DNA of 64,000 bases from Planctomycetota bacterium (GTDB taxonomy: Bacteria > Planctomycetota > UBA1135 > GCA-002686595), in the NCBI GenBank assembly GCA_020853575.1, contig JADYYP010000082.1, positions 62,001 to 126,000 of the forward strand, in the 5' to 3' direction. Each line of letters starts with the position of its first letter. Position 1 is the first letter of the stretch. Shown piece after piece: positions 39,037-47,363 of this stretch. Below the pieces are notes generated by a model that saw only the letters and a program-made list of their open reading frames with translations, had not been told where the DNA came from and did no database searches. The translations under genes were made by a program, and so were the position numbers.

Positions 39037-40668
39037 TCAGGGGACGTAGGTCAAGTCGAGACCCTCCGAGAGGAAAGTCGTCTTGCAGCTCGGCGGGTCG
39101 CGGAACCAGCCCTGCACGTAGGCGTGCGTGCCGGCCGCGAACGGGTTGCCCAGCGCCGTCGGGTTGGAGTTCTGGAACGCGTTCCAGTCGAGCGTCAGCG
39201 TGCCATTGCACAGGCCGCCGGTGCCGCCCGAGTTTTGGCCCAGCGTGCGCTGAGTCGGAGGCTTGACGCACAGGAAGCTGTTGCCGCCCAGGCACCAGGA
39301 GTTCACGGTGGTGCCGTTGACGCCGTAGAAGATGATTCCGCTCTTCTGGCCTTCGACGTTCGAGACCGTGATCACGCAGGAGTTGTTCTGCGCCACGTTG
39401 GGGTTGCCGGTGGCGGCGATCGTCGGGACGCAGCCGTTCGACGAGCCGGGGGCCTGCGCGGGGCAGAAGGTCGACGGGCCGCTGGCGCCGTCGAAGCACA
39501 GCTCCCACGAGGTGAACGTGCCGGCATCGGCGAAGACGTACCAGTCGTAGCAGATCAACGACCAGGTCCCGCTGGCGAGCGGGATCGACTGGATCGGCGT
39601 GTTGTCGATGTTGTTCGTGCCCGAAGGCCACAGACCGAAGTTCTGCAGGTACTCGCCCGAGGGCGTCGTTCCGCCGAAGCACGGCAACACGGGCGCCGGG
39701 CCGCCGCAGCCGGACTGGCCGACGTTGGCGTCGACGAAGGTGTAGTCCCCGTTGAAGTCGTCGCCGCAGCCACCGCCGAAGATGCCGTCGTTGACCTGCA
39801 TGATGTTGTAGAGCGCGCCACTCGGCGACTGCAGCACGAACTGGATGTCGCCGTACCAGGTGTGGCTGAGCCCGTTGACCTTGACGCCGACGATCTTGGT
39901 CGCGCCGGCGGGGACCGAGACGGCCAGCGGCGAAATGAACTCACCGGTGGGCATCACCGTCGGCCAGGTGCCATCGGCGGAGCCAGAGGCCGGGAAGAAC
40001 CCGCCGGGGCCCGAGCCGACGCAGTTCATGGAGTTGACCGGCGGCGGCGGAGGCGGAGTCGGCTGGCCGAAGCACAGCTCCCAGTTGAGCAGCGCGCCGT
40101 TGTCGAAGCCGATGTACCAGTCGTACACGTAGAGCTTCCAGGTGCCGTTGGCCAACGGGATCTGCTCGAGCCCGACGTTGTCGATGCCCGCGCTTCCGGT
40201 CGGCCAAGCACCGAACTCCTGGCGGTAGGTCCCGCTGGGGATCACGTTCGGACCGCAGGGCAAGGTGGTCGCGCCGACGCAGTTGTTGCTGCCGACCGGG
40301 TCGACGAACTCGTAGACGCCGAAGAAGTCGCTGGCGCAGCCACCGCCGAAGATGCCGTCGTTGTACTGACCGATGTTGTATTTGGCGCCCGAGGGCGACT
40401 CGAGCACGACCTGCAGGTCGCCGACCCAGGTGTGCTTGAGCGTCATCTTCACCGAGTGGATCACGGTTGCTCCGCCCGGAACGGTGACCGACTGAGCCGA
40501 GACGAGCTCGCCGGTGGGGAGCACGCTGGGCCACGTGCCGTCGATGCCGTTGAGGTCGGGCACGAGCCCGCCCGGACCATTGCTGACGCATTGAGCGTGC
40601 GCGCTCGGAGCGAGGAGCGCCGCGGTCGCGCCCACGACCAACGCGGAAAACAAACGGAGGATGCGCAT
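39037..40668 (-). CDS. Secreted protein with two P-domain-like repeats and a conserved C-terminal domain
   Basis: After a signal peptide (LVVGATAALLAPSAHA) come two homologous units of about 185 residues. Each shows HTW[VY]GD[LI]Q, VLQSPSGA or VLESPSGA, YND or VNDGIFGGGC, and a closing W-LYVYDWYIG or W-LICYDWYV with a LCFG or LCFDG end. This is the pattern of proprotein-convertase P-type beta sandwiches. The last ~130 residues (NGCVPTIAATG, GIIFYGVNG, LGQNSGGTGGLCNG, NPFAAGTHAYVQGWFRDPPS) form a separate module that I recall as recurrent in secreted planctomycete proteins. No protease domain is present, so it probably binds a partner or surface. Cysteine pairs are abundant. Confidence 0.8.
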   Translation of the reverse strand: MRILRLFSALVVGATAALLAPSAHAQCVSNGPGGLVPDLNGIDGTWPSVLPTGELVSAQSVTVPGGATVIHSVKMTLKHTWVGDLQVVLESPSGAKYNIGQYNDGIFGGGCASDFFGVYEFVDPVGSNNCVGATTLPCGPNVIPSGTYRQEFGAWPTGSAGIDNVGLEQIPLANGTWKLYVYDWYIGFDNGALLNWELCFGQPTPPPPPPVNSMNCVGSGPGGFFPASGSADGTWPTVMPTGEFISPLAVSVPAGATKIVGVKVNGLSHTWYGDIQFVLQSPSGALYNIMQVNDGIFGGGCGDDFNGDYTFVDANVGQSGCGGPAPVLPCFGGTTPSGEYLQNFGLWPSGTNNIDNTPIQSIPLASGTWSLICYDWYVFADAGTFTSWELCFDGASGPSTFCPAQAPGSSNGCVPTIAATGNPNVAQNNSCVITVSNVEGQKSGIIFYGVNGTTVNSWCLGGNSFLCVKPPTQRTLGQNSGGTGGLCNGTLTLDWNAFQNSNPTALGNPFAAGTHAYVQGWFRDPPSCKTTFLSEGLDLTYVP

Positions 40669-40940
40669 GGAGACTCTCTGTTGGACTGCCTGATGTTCGA
40701 ACGCGAGCACCGCCCGCGCGGGCTCGGGACTCGTTTGAAGGTAACGCTGCCGCGCCAATTGGCCAGGTGCTCGGCGTGCACGTTTTTCCACTCCGTCGTT
40801 TCGCACGCTCGCCAGCCCCGAAGGTGCGCGCGGAGTCGTGCTAGCATGACTGCGAACCCACTGTCCGGCTCGAGTGCTGCCTCCCGCCTCGTCGCCGGCT
40901 CCGCGCGGCCGCTCGCCCTCCCCGGCACGTTCCAATCTTG

Positions 40941-42671
40941 GTGAGCTCAATTCTCTCGGCGTTGCGTTCTCCACGCGCGAAGCGCGTGGCGGGCGGCGTG
41001 TTCGTTTCGGCGCTCGGGTGCGCGCTGCTCGCGCCGACATTGGCCGCGCAGGCGCCGCCCAACTACTACCTCAGCGTCGATGCGAGCAATCCGGCGAGCC
41101 TGCGCGCGACGCTGCACGCCGTGATCGACGACCACACGCGCTTTCCCTACACCGCGTCGTCGACCGACACCTGGGACATCCTCGAGCTCGCCGACCAGAA
41201 CCCCAACAACGCTTCGCAGATCGTCGACGTCTACAAGAACGCGGCCTACGCGAAGTCGGGCGGTGGCAACACCAACTACAACCGCGAGCACTCGTGGCCG
41301 ATGTCCTACGGCTTCCCCGTCGACACCGGCAGCAATTACCCCTACACCGACTGCCACCAACTGTTCCTGGTGGACATCGCCTACAACGGCTCGCGCGGCA
41401 ACAATCCGTTCCGCGCGTGCAATTCGGGCTGCACGGAGTTCACGACGTTGGTGAACAACGGCAGCGGAGGCGGTGCCGGCGTTTTCCCGGGCAATTCGAA
41501 CTGGCTCTCGGGCAGCGGCGCGACGGGCACCTGGCAGACGTGGAATGCACGCAAGGGCGACATCGCGCGAGCGCTGTTCTATCTCGACGTGCGCTACGAA
41601 GGCGGCACGCACGGAGTGACCGGTGCGGCCGAGCCCAACCTGATCCTGACCGACAACGAGAGCCTGATCGCCAGCTCGAACACGGGCTCGAATCTCTCGG
41701 TCGCGTACATGGGCATGCTCTCGGTGCTCATCCAGTGGCATGCCGCGGATCCGGTCGACGCGCGCGAGCTCGTGCGCAACGACCGCGTGTTCCAGTTCCA
41801 AGGCAACCGCAATCCGTTCGTCGATCACCCCGAGTGGGTGGGTTGCTTGTTCTCCGGCGTTTGCAGCGGCGACGTGACTCCGCCCGCGGCGCCCACCGGG
41901 CTCGGCGCCAGCGGAGGCAACGCGAGCGTCACGCTCGACTGGAGCGACAACTCCGAGCCCGACCTCGCCGGCTACGTGGTGTATCGCGGAACGAGCCTCG
42001 TCGAGCCACTCAAGCCGTTGCAAGCGACGCCGCTCGCGAACAGCCAGTTCACCGATCTGGGCGTCGTCAACTTCGCGAACTACTTCTATCGCGTCGCCGC
42101 GCGCGACACGACCGGCAACGAGAGCGCGCTGAGCGCGCGCGTCAGCGCCAAGACGTTCGCTCCGCCGCCGCCGCCTCCGGGAGGCGCGCTGTGGATCAAC
42201 GAGCTGCACTACGACAACAACGGCGGAGACACCGGCGAAGGCGTCGAGATCGCCGGGGCGGCGGGGACGGTGCTCAGCGGTTGGAAGCTCGTCGCCTACA
42301 ACGGCTCGGATGGCAGCGACTACGCCACGGTGCAATTGAGCGGCACGTTGGGCAACGCACAGGCGGGCTACGGCGTCGCCTGGTTCGCCGTGCTCGGACT
42401 GCAGAACGGCGCGCCCGATGGCATCGCGCTCGTCAATCCCTCGAACGCCGTCGTGCAGTTCTTGAGCTACGAGGGCGCGTTCACCGCGACCAGCGGAGCC
42501 GCGAGCGGCATGCTCTCGACCGACATCGGGGTCAGCGAGCTGGGCACGACACCCGTCGGTCAATCGCTGCGCTTGACGGGCACGGGCAACGAGGCGGGCG
42601 ATTTCGTTTGGGCCGCGCCGGCGGCGAGCTCGGTGGGCACCGTCAACGCCAACCAGGTCTTCGTTCCCTGA
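40941..42671 (+). CDS. Secreted endonuclease I-family nuclease with FN3 and C-terminal beta domain
   Basis: A signal peptide (GGVFVSALGCALLAPTLAAQA) precedes an endonuclease I domain (PF04231) of about 240 residues, with NYNREHSWPMSYGFP carrying the beta-beta-alpha-metal histidine and DCHQLFLVD, ARKGDIARALFYLDVRY and GMLSVLIQWHAADPVD as supporting motifs. A fibronectin type III domain follows (APTGLGASGGNASVTLDW, VYRGTS, FYRVAARDTTGNES), then a Pro-rich linker. The last domain (LWINELHYDNNGGDTGEGVEIAG) resembles lamin-tail-like sandwiches often fused to such nucleases. It would degrade extracellular nucleic acid. Start GTG 40941 or TTG 40938 cannot be separated; there is no ATG. Confidence 0.88.
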   Translation: MSSILSALRSPRAKRVAGGVFVSALGCALLAPTLAAQAPPNYYLSVDASNPASLRATLHAVIDDHTRFPYTASSTDTWDILELADQNPNNASQIVDVYKNAAYAKSGGGNTNYNREHSWPMSYGFPVDTGSNYPYTDCHQLFLVDIAYNGSRGNNPFRACNSGCTEFTTLVNNGSGGGAGVFPGNSNWLSGSGATGTWQTWNARKGDIARALFYLDVRYEGGTHGVTGAAEPNLILTDNESLIASSNTGSNLSVAYMGMLSVLIQWHAADPVDARELVRNDRVFQFQGNRNPFVDHPEWVGCLFSGVCSGDVTPPAAPTGLGASGGNASVTLDWSDNSEPDLAGYVVYRGTSLVEPLKPLQATPLANSQFTDLGVVNFANYFYRVAARDTTGNESALSARVSAKTFAPPPPPPGGALWINELHYDNNGGDTGEGVEIAGAAGTVLSGWKLVAYNGSDGSDYATVQLSGTLGNAQAGYGVAWFAVLGLQNGAPDGIALVNPSNAVVQFLSYEGAFTATSGAASGMLSTDIGVSELGTTPVGQSLRLTGTGNEAGDFVWAAPAASSVGTVNANQVFVP

Positions 42672-42681
42672 GCGAGCGCGC

Positions 42682-43995
42682 TCAGCGCGATTGAGCTCCA
42701 ACGAGTCGCGCGATCCACGCCTGCGCGTGGCGGGCGAGTGAACCGTCCGGCGGCAGCGTCGCGAGCGCGCGCTCGAGCTCAGCCGCGAGCCGCGCGCGCT
42801 GCTCACGCGACGCCAGCGAGGCGTGTACTCGACCCAGCGCTCGCTCGAGCCCGCGTTCGAGTGCCGCCAGCGCCGGTTCGTCGTGCGCGAGGTCGCGCGC
42901 GAGCGCCAGCACCCGCGGCAACTCCTCGACGCGCTCGCGCGGCAGTCGAAAGCTCGCCAGGGCCTCGAGCGCCGCGTCGCGCGCGAAGGCGCCATCCGCG
43001 GGCGCCTCGAGGGCCCTGAGCAGCGCCGCGCGCGACGAGTTCCCCGGCGATTGGACCAGCGCCTTCGCCAGTGCGATGCAGGTCCACGCGTCGCGCCGCA
43101 CGCTCGCGCGGTCGAACTCACTCGCCAGCGCGTCGGCGCTGTCCGGGTCGGCGATCGCGGCGACGCCCGCACGCGCCGCGTCGTCGCCCTCGCGCACGCG
43201 CTCGAGCGCCTCGTCGCGCCAGGCCGCGTCGCCTCCGCGCACGGCGGCCGCCCAGAGCTCCTCGCGCACTCGAATGGGCAGCGTGTCCGACGCGCGCGCG
43301 CCGGCGAGCTCGTGCTCGGCCAGGGGGAGCGCGAGATCGAGCCCGCGCAATGCGATCCACAGGCGCACGTGCGTCAACCCTGGAAGGATGTGCGCGCCGG
43401 AGGTGTCCGTGCGCGTCCACAGCTCATCGGCCGCATTGGCCAGCGCCAACTCGCGCGCGCCGAGATCCAGTGCGTGAACCGCGGCGAGCGCTGCCTGCTC
43501 CGCGGCCGGCGTGCCCGGCTCGGGCTGCACCGCGAGGCGCGCCAGCCACGCATCGATCTCGGCATCGACCCCGGTGGACCAGGCCGAGGCGAGCACCAGC
43601 AGGCTCGTGCGAGGGTCGTCCGCGGCGAGCGCCAGCGCGGCGTTGCGCAGCTCGTAGGCCGACACGGAGCGTTCCAACACGAGCGCGCGTACCTGATCGA
43701 CCAGCTCGGCATCGAGCTCGCTCTTGGCGAAATCCAGGCGCGCGCCCGCGCGTTCGGCGAGAGCCAGCAGCTCCTCGATCGCGTGCGGAGCAGGCGCGGA
43801 GTCGGGCGGAGCCGTGGGAGGAACCAGCGGCGCGCGGCTGTTCTCGCTGGCGGAGCGCCGCTCGCGCTCGACGGGCTCTTCGACGTGCGCGGGCGAGACG
43901 CTCTCGCGCGGCTCGGTACGCCGGCTCAGCCACCAGCCGAGCAGTGCGAGCGCCACCGCGGGCAACAGGATCGACAGCGATGTTCGGGCGCGCAC
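42682..43995 (-). CDS. Membrane-anchored alpha-helical protein of unknown function
   Basis: The 437-residue protein has an N-terminal transmembrane helix (SLSILLPAVALALLGWWLS) and a charged Pro-rich linker. A long all-helical region rich in Ala/Leu/Glu follows, with units such as VREELWAAAVRGGDAAWRDEAL and SSRAALLRALEAPADGAFARDAALEALASFRL (quoted in part: FARDAALEALASFRL). The spacing suggests HEAT-like or TPR-like superhelical repeats, but no family is certain. It follows the ECF sigma gene by 103 bp in the same direction as the kinase, so it may be the third member of that unit. The start is GTG (43993-43995). Confidence 0.7.
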   Translation of the reverse strand: MRARTSLSILLPAVALALLGWWLSRRTEPRESVSPAHVEEPVERERRSASENSRAPLVPPTAPPDSAPAPHAIEELLALAERAGARLDFAKSELDAELVDQVRALVLERSVSAYELRNAALALAADDPRTSLLVLASAWSTGVDAEIDAWLARLAVQPEPGTPAAEQAALAAVHALDLGARELALANAADELWTRTDTSGAHILPGLTHVRLWIALRGLDLALPLAEHELAGARASDTLPIRVREELWAAAVRGGDAAWRDEALERVREGDDAARAGVAAIADPDSADALASEFDRASVRRDAWTCIALAKALVQSPGNSSRAALLRALEAPADGAFARDAALEALASFRLPRERVEELPRVLALARDLAHDEPALAALERGLERALGRVHASLASREQRARLAAELERALATLPPDGSLARHAQAWIARLVGAQSR

Positions 43996-44098
43996 GGCGG
44001 GCTCTCGCGGTCGGGCATGGTAGCGGCCCAGAGTGCTCCCGCAGCCGAGGTCCCGGCTCGAGCCAGCCGCTCAACCCGAGCCAGCCGCGCAACCCGAG

Positions 44099-44698
44099 CT
44101 AACGGCGCAGCTCGCGGCGCAACCAGGCGCGAGCCATGACCCACTCGTCCTCGACCTCGCCCAGGCTGGCCTGTGTCAAGCGCGCGATTTCGCTCATCTC
44201 CAGACCGCCCAGGAAGCGCAGCTCGACGATGCGCGCCTGGCGCGCGTCCAACCGCGCCAGCTTGTCGAGCGCGTCGTTGAGGTCGACCAGGTCGATATCG
44301 GCCGCGGGGTCGGCGACCAGCGCGCCGCTCAACGTCACGCGCTGCAACTCGGGTCCGCGCTTCAGGCGTCCTTGGGAGCGCGCGTGGTCGACCAGCACCT
44401 GGCGCAAGACGCGCGAGGCGAGCCCGAGGAACTCCTCGCGGCCGAGGAACTGGAACTGATCGGCCTTGGCCAGCCGCAGGAAGCACTCGTGGACGATGTC
44501 GGTCGGCTCGAGCGCGCCTTCTCCGCGGCGCGATCCCAGGTGCGCGCGCGCGATGGCCTTCAGCGAGTCGTACAGGGTGCGCGTGGCCTGCTCGAGCGCG
44601 GCAGCGTCGTGCTTGGGCTTCGGTGAGTTTTCCGAAGCGGCCTGGTCTGGTGTGCCCGCAGTGTGTGTGTGGGAGCTTGGGACCGGAGTGTTGGCCAT
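44099..44698 (-). CDS. ECF sigma factor of the planctomycete/acidobacterial type
   Basis: The 199-residue protein has a divergent N-terminus followed by LYDSLKAIARAHLGSRRGEG, LEPTDIVHECFLRLAKADQ (region 2), FLGLASRVLRQVLVDHARSQGRLKRG (quoted here as two parts joined by LRQ: FLGLASRV and VLVDHARSQGRLKRG) and a region 4 reading DKLARLDARQARIVELRFLGGL then MSEIARLTQASLGEVEDEW. The VDHAR segment is characteristic of the large sigma subgroup in Planctomycetota and Acidobacteria (TIGR02999-like). The gene lies 82 bp downstream of a receptor-type Ser/Thr kinase and probably belongs to the same pathway, the kinase replacing an anti-sigma factor. That link is inference from position. Confidence 0.88.
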   Translation of the reverse strand: MANTPVPSSHTHTAGTPDQAASENSPKPKHDAAALEQATRTLYDSLKAIARAHLGSRRGEGALEPTDIVHECFLRLAKADQFQFLGREEFLGLASRVLRQVLVDHARSQGRLKRGPELQRVTLSGALVADPAADIDLVDLNDALDKLARLDARQARIVELRFLGGLEMSEIARLTQASLGEVEDEWVMARAWLRRELRR

Positions 44699-44780
44699 GG
44701 CCGGCGGGCGAAGGTGCCGCACACGAAGTAGAGGCGAGAATCCGCGACTCGTACGCGCTTTCTGGCGAGAAACTCCTGGG

Positions 44781-47294
44781 TCAGCGCAGATCGCGCACCG
44801 GTCGGACCCCAAGCGTCGCGGTGTGCCAGTCGGCCAGCCCATCGGTCCGGAACGCCGAGCGGCAGCTCGACGGCCCCTCGGCCCAGGAGCCACCGCGGAT
44901 GCTGCGGTCGCCCTCGCTCTCGGCCAGGACCAGGCCGTCGCCGTTGCGCAGCGCGAGATCGAGGTAGCGCACTTTGTAGGGATCGCGGCACCACTCCGAA
45001 ACGTTTCCGGCGACGTCGTACAGCCCGAACGGGTTGGGTTCGAAGCTCCCGACCGGCGCGTGGATCGAAAAGGCGTCTGCCGGCGGCGCGACATCCGATC
45101 CCGGCGGAGGCGGCATCTTGCAGACGTTGGCGAAGGTGTGCGCCGCGCTCTCGTCGGAGCCCCAGAACCAACAGGAGTCACTTCCGCCGCGGGCCGCGAA
45201 CTCCCACTGGGCCTCGGTCGGCAGCTCGAGAGCGATGCGCTGCATCGTGCGTTGCACGTCCGGCCAGGACACGAACTCGACCGGGTGCGTCGGGCCGACG
45301 GTGGTCTCGTGCGCGGACTCGCCGATCGCGTGGTAACTCGGGTTTCCGCCGGTGATGCGCAGCCACTGGGCCTGCGTGATCTCGAACTTCGAGATGAAGA
45401 AGGGTCGCAGCGTGACGGAGCGCGGCGGCACCTCGTGCGCGTAGGCGTGCACGTCGTCGACTCCGCCGCCTTGCCGAAAGGTCCCGCCCGGGACCAGCAC
45501 CAAGACGATGCCCGAGCTCGCATCGAAAGCCAGCCGTCCGTCGCTCGCGCGCCGCGGCACCTCACCGCTCGATCCGTAGAGCGCGAATTCCACCAGGCCC
45601 GAGTCCGGATCCGCGCCCAGCGGCACCAGTCCGACTTGGGGGCGCAACTCGAGCCCGCCGTAGCGCGGCGAGGTGCGCGTGAACTCGGTCGTCTCGCGCC
45701 ATTCTCGGGCGAACGCGTCGATCGTGCGCGCTTCGAGCGAGCTGGCGAACTCGGCGCGAGCCCGCACGCGCGGCAAGGCGCCCTCGGGCGCGGACTGGAA
45801 GGCATCCAGTCGCGCGACCAGCGCGTTGGCGATGGCGATGTCGTGCTGCGGCCACTCGCGCGCGTTTGCTCGCATGCCCTCCACGGCGCTGTGGTGCTGT
45901 GCGCGGCGCGCGACGATGCGTTCGGCTTCCACGAGCCATTCCTGGAGCGCGGACAGGCGCTCGGGCGTCGCTGGCCACAGTCCGTCGACGCGCGATTCGA
46001 GCAGCTCGAGCCCGCGCAGGTCGGAGAGCCGCTGAGTGCGCGCTTCGTCGTCGCGCGCCGCGGACTCGGCCGCGCGCGCGCGACCCAGCGCCGCCCAGGT
46101 CATCACCAGGCCGCCGGAGAGTGAGATCAGCGCGAAGCCGATGGCGCCGAACAGCACGCGGTGACGGCGCACCAGCCGTCCCAGCCGATAGGTCGGCGTC
46201 GCGGCGCGTGCGTGCACGGGCTCGTCCGCCAACCAACGACGGAGATCGCGGCCCAGCTCGATCGCGCTGTCGTAACGGCGATCGCGCTCCTTCTCGAGCG
46301 CTTTGCCGACGACCGCGGCCAGCTCTCGCCCGAGCTCGGGCCGCAGCTTCGAGAGCGATGTGGCTTCGTCCTCGCGGATCGCGCGCACGGCCTCGTGCAG
46401 CATCTGTCCGCGCGTTGCGCAGGGCAACTCGCCGGTCAAGAGCTCGAACAGCATCACGCCCAACGCGTACACGTCGCTGCGCCGATCGAGCGCCTCGGCG
46501 CCGCCCGACGCTTGCTCGGGGCTCATGTAGGAGATCGTCCCCACGAGCTCGCCGGTCGCGGTGCGCAGCGTGGTCAGGTCGGACTCGCGCTTGACCACCG
46601 CGGCGACGCCGAAGTCGAGCACGCGGATCCGGCCGCTGGCCTCGACCAGCACGTTGTCCGGCTTGAGATCGCGGTGCACGATCCCGAGCACGTGCGCGGC
46701 CTCGACGGCTTCACAGATCTGCGCCAGCAGGGCGACGCGCTCGCGCGCCGCCAGATTCTCGCGCCGCGCGTGCTCGAGCAGCGGCCGGCCCTCGACGAAC
46801 TCCATCGCGTACCAGGGCAGCTCGGCGCCGTCGATCGAGGTCACTCCGGCCTCGTAGATGCGCGCGATGCCCGGATGTTGCAGGCGTCCGAGCACCTCGA
46901 TCTCGCGGCGAAAACGCGCGCTGACGTCGCTGTCGGCGATCTCGCGCCGCAGCAGTTTCAGCGCTACACGGCGCTGCGGCTGTTCCTGCTCCGCGAGGTA
47001 CACCACGCCCATTCCGCCGCGTCCCAGCGGGGCCAAGATCTTGAAGCCCGCGATGCGTCGCACCGGCGGCGCCGCGGGAGTCGAGACCGCGTCGGCCTGG
47101 AATGGACCGGCGAGGAACTGGTCGTCGCGCGCTTCCTTCAGGAGCTCGCGCACTTCGCGCGCAACCTCCGGCTCGCGCGCCTCGAGCTGAGCCAGCTCGG
47201 CCTCGGCTCCTTCGCCGGGGAGCCTGCGCAACGCGGCGAAGACCTCCTTCGCGCGCCGGTGCAACTCCCCTTCGGTCGGTCGCTGCGAGCTCAC
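44781..47294 (-). CDS. Receptor-type Ser/Thr protein kinase with a C-terminal FGE/SUMF1-like domain
   Basis: The 837-residue protein has a helical N-terminal extension. Its kinase domain has glycine loop GRGGMGVVYLAE at 91-102, Lys113, catalytic HRDLKPDN with Asp209, and DFG at 227-229. A transmembrane helix at about 375-399 (FGAIGFALISLSGGLVMTW) and a helical extracytoplasmic stalk follow. The last ~230 residues form a formylglycine-generating-enzyme-type fold (GIVLVLVPGGTFRQGGG, FFISKFEITQAQWLRI, ELPTEAQWEFAARGG, NPFGLYDVAGNVSEWCRDPY, IRGGSWAEG, TLGVRPVRDL). The FGE module probably acts here as a ligand-binding sensor. Start GTG 47294, with a TATGCT hexamer 6 nt upstream. Confidence 0.95.
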   Translation of the reverse strand: MSSQRPTEGELHRRAKEVFAALRRLPGEGAEAELAQLEAREPEVAREVRELLKEARDDQFLAGPFQADAVSTPAAPPVRRIAGFKILAPLGRGGMGVVYLAEQEQPQRRVALKLLRREIADSDVSARFRREIEVLGRLQHPGIARIYEAGVTSIDGAELPWYAMEFVEGRPLLEHARRENLAARERVALLAQICEAVEAAHVLGIVHRDLKPDNVLVEASGRIRVLDFGVAAVVKRESDLTTLRTATGELVGTISYMSPEQASGGAEALDRRSDVYALGVMLFELLTGELPCATRGQMLHEAVRAIREDEATSLSKLRPELGRELAAVVGKALEKERDRRYDSAIELGRDLRRWLADEPVHARAATPTYRLGRLVRRHRVLFGAIGFALISLSGGLVMTWAALGRARAAESAARDDEARTQRLSDLRGLELLESRVDGLWPATPERLSALQEWLVEAERIVARRAQHHSAVEGMRANAREWPQHDIAIANALVARLDAFQSAPEGALPRVRARAEFASSLEARTIDAFAREWRETTEFTRTSPRYGGLELRPQVGLVPLGADPDSGLVEFALYGSSGEVPRRASDGRLAFDASSGIVLVLVPGGTFRQGGGVDDVHAYAHEVPPRSVTLRPFFISKFEITQAQWLRITGGNPSYHAIGESAHETTVGPTHPVEFVSWPDVQRTMQRIALELPTEAQWEFAARGGSDSCWFWGSDESAAHTFANVCKMPPPPGSDVAPPADAFSIHAPVGSFEPNPFGLYDVAGNVSEWCRDPYKVRYLDLALRNGDGLVLAESEGDRSIRGGSWAEGPSSCRSAFRTDGLADWHTATLGVRPVRDLR

Positions 47295-47300
47295 TGTGCG

Positions 47301-47306
47301 AGCATA
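47301..47306 (-). promoter_or_regulatory. Putative -10 hexamer TATGCT of the kinase/ECF operon
   Basis: TATGCT (complement of 47301-47306) ends 6 nt before the GTG start of the kinase gene. The same hexamer TATGCT precedes the three tandem kinase genes at 53-63 kb, there at 10 nt from the ATG. Confidence 0.5.
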
Positions 47307-47363
47307 CCAAGCGCACTCGCGAGCGGCGGTCGACGCGCCTCGCAGCTATCCTTCTGCGCCCCG

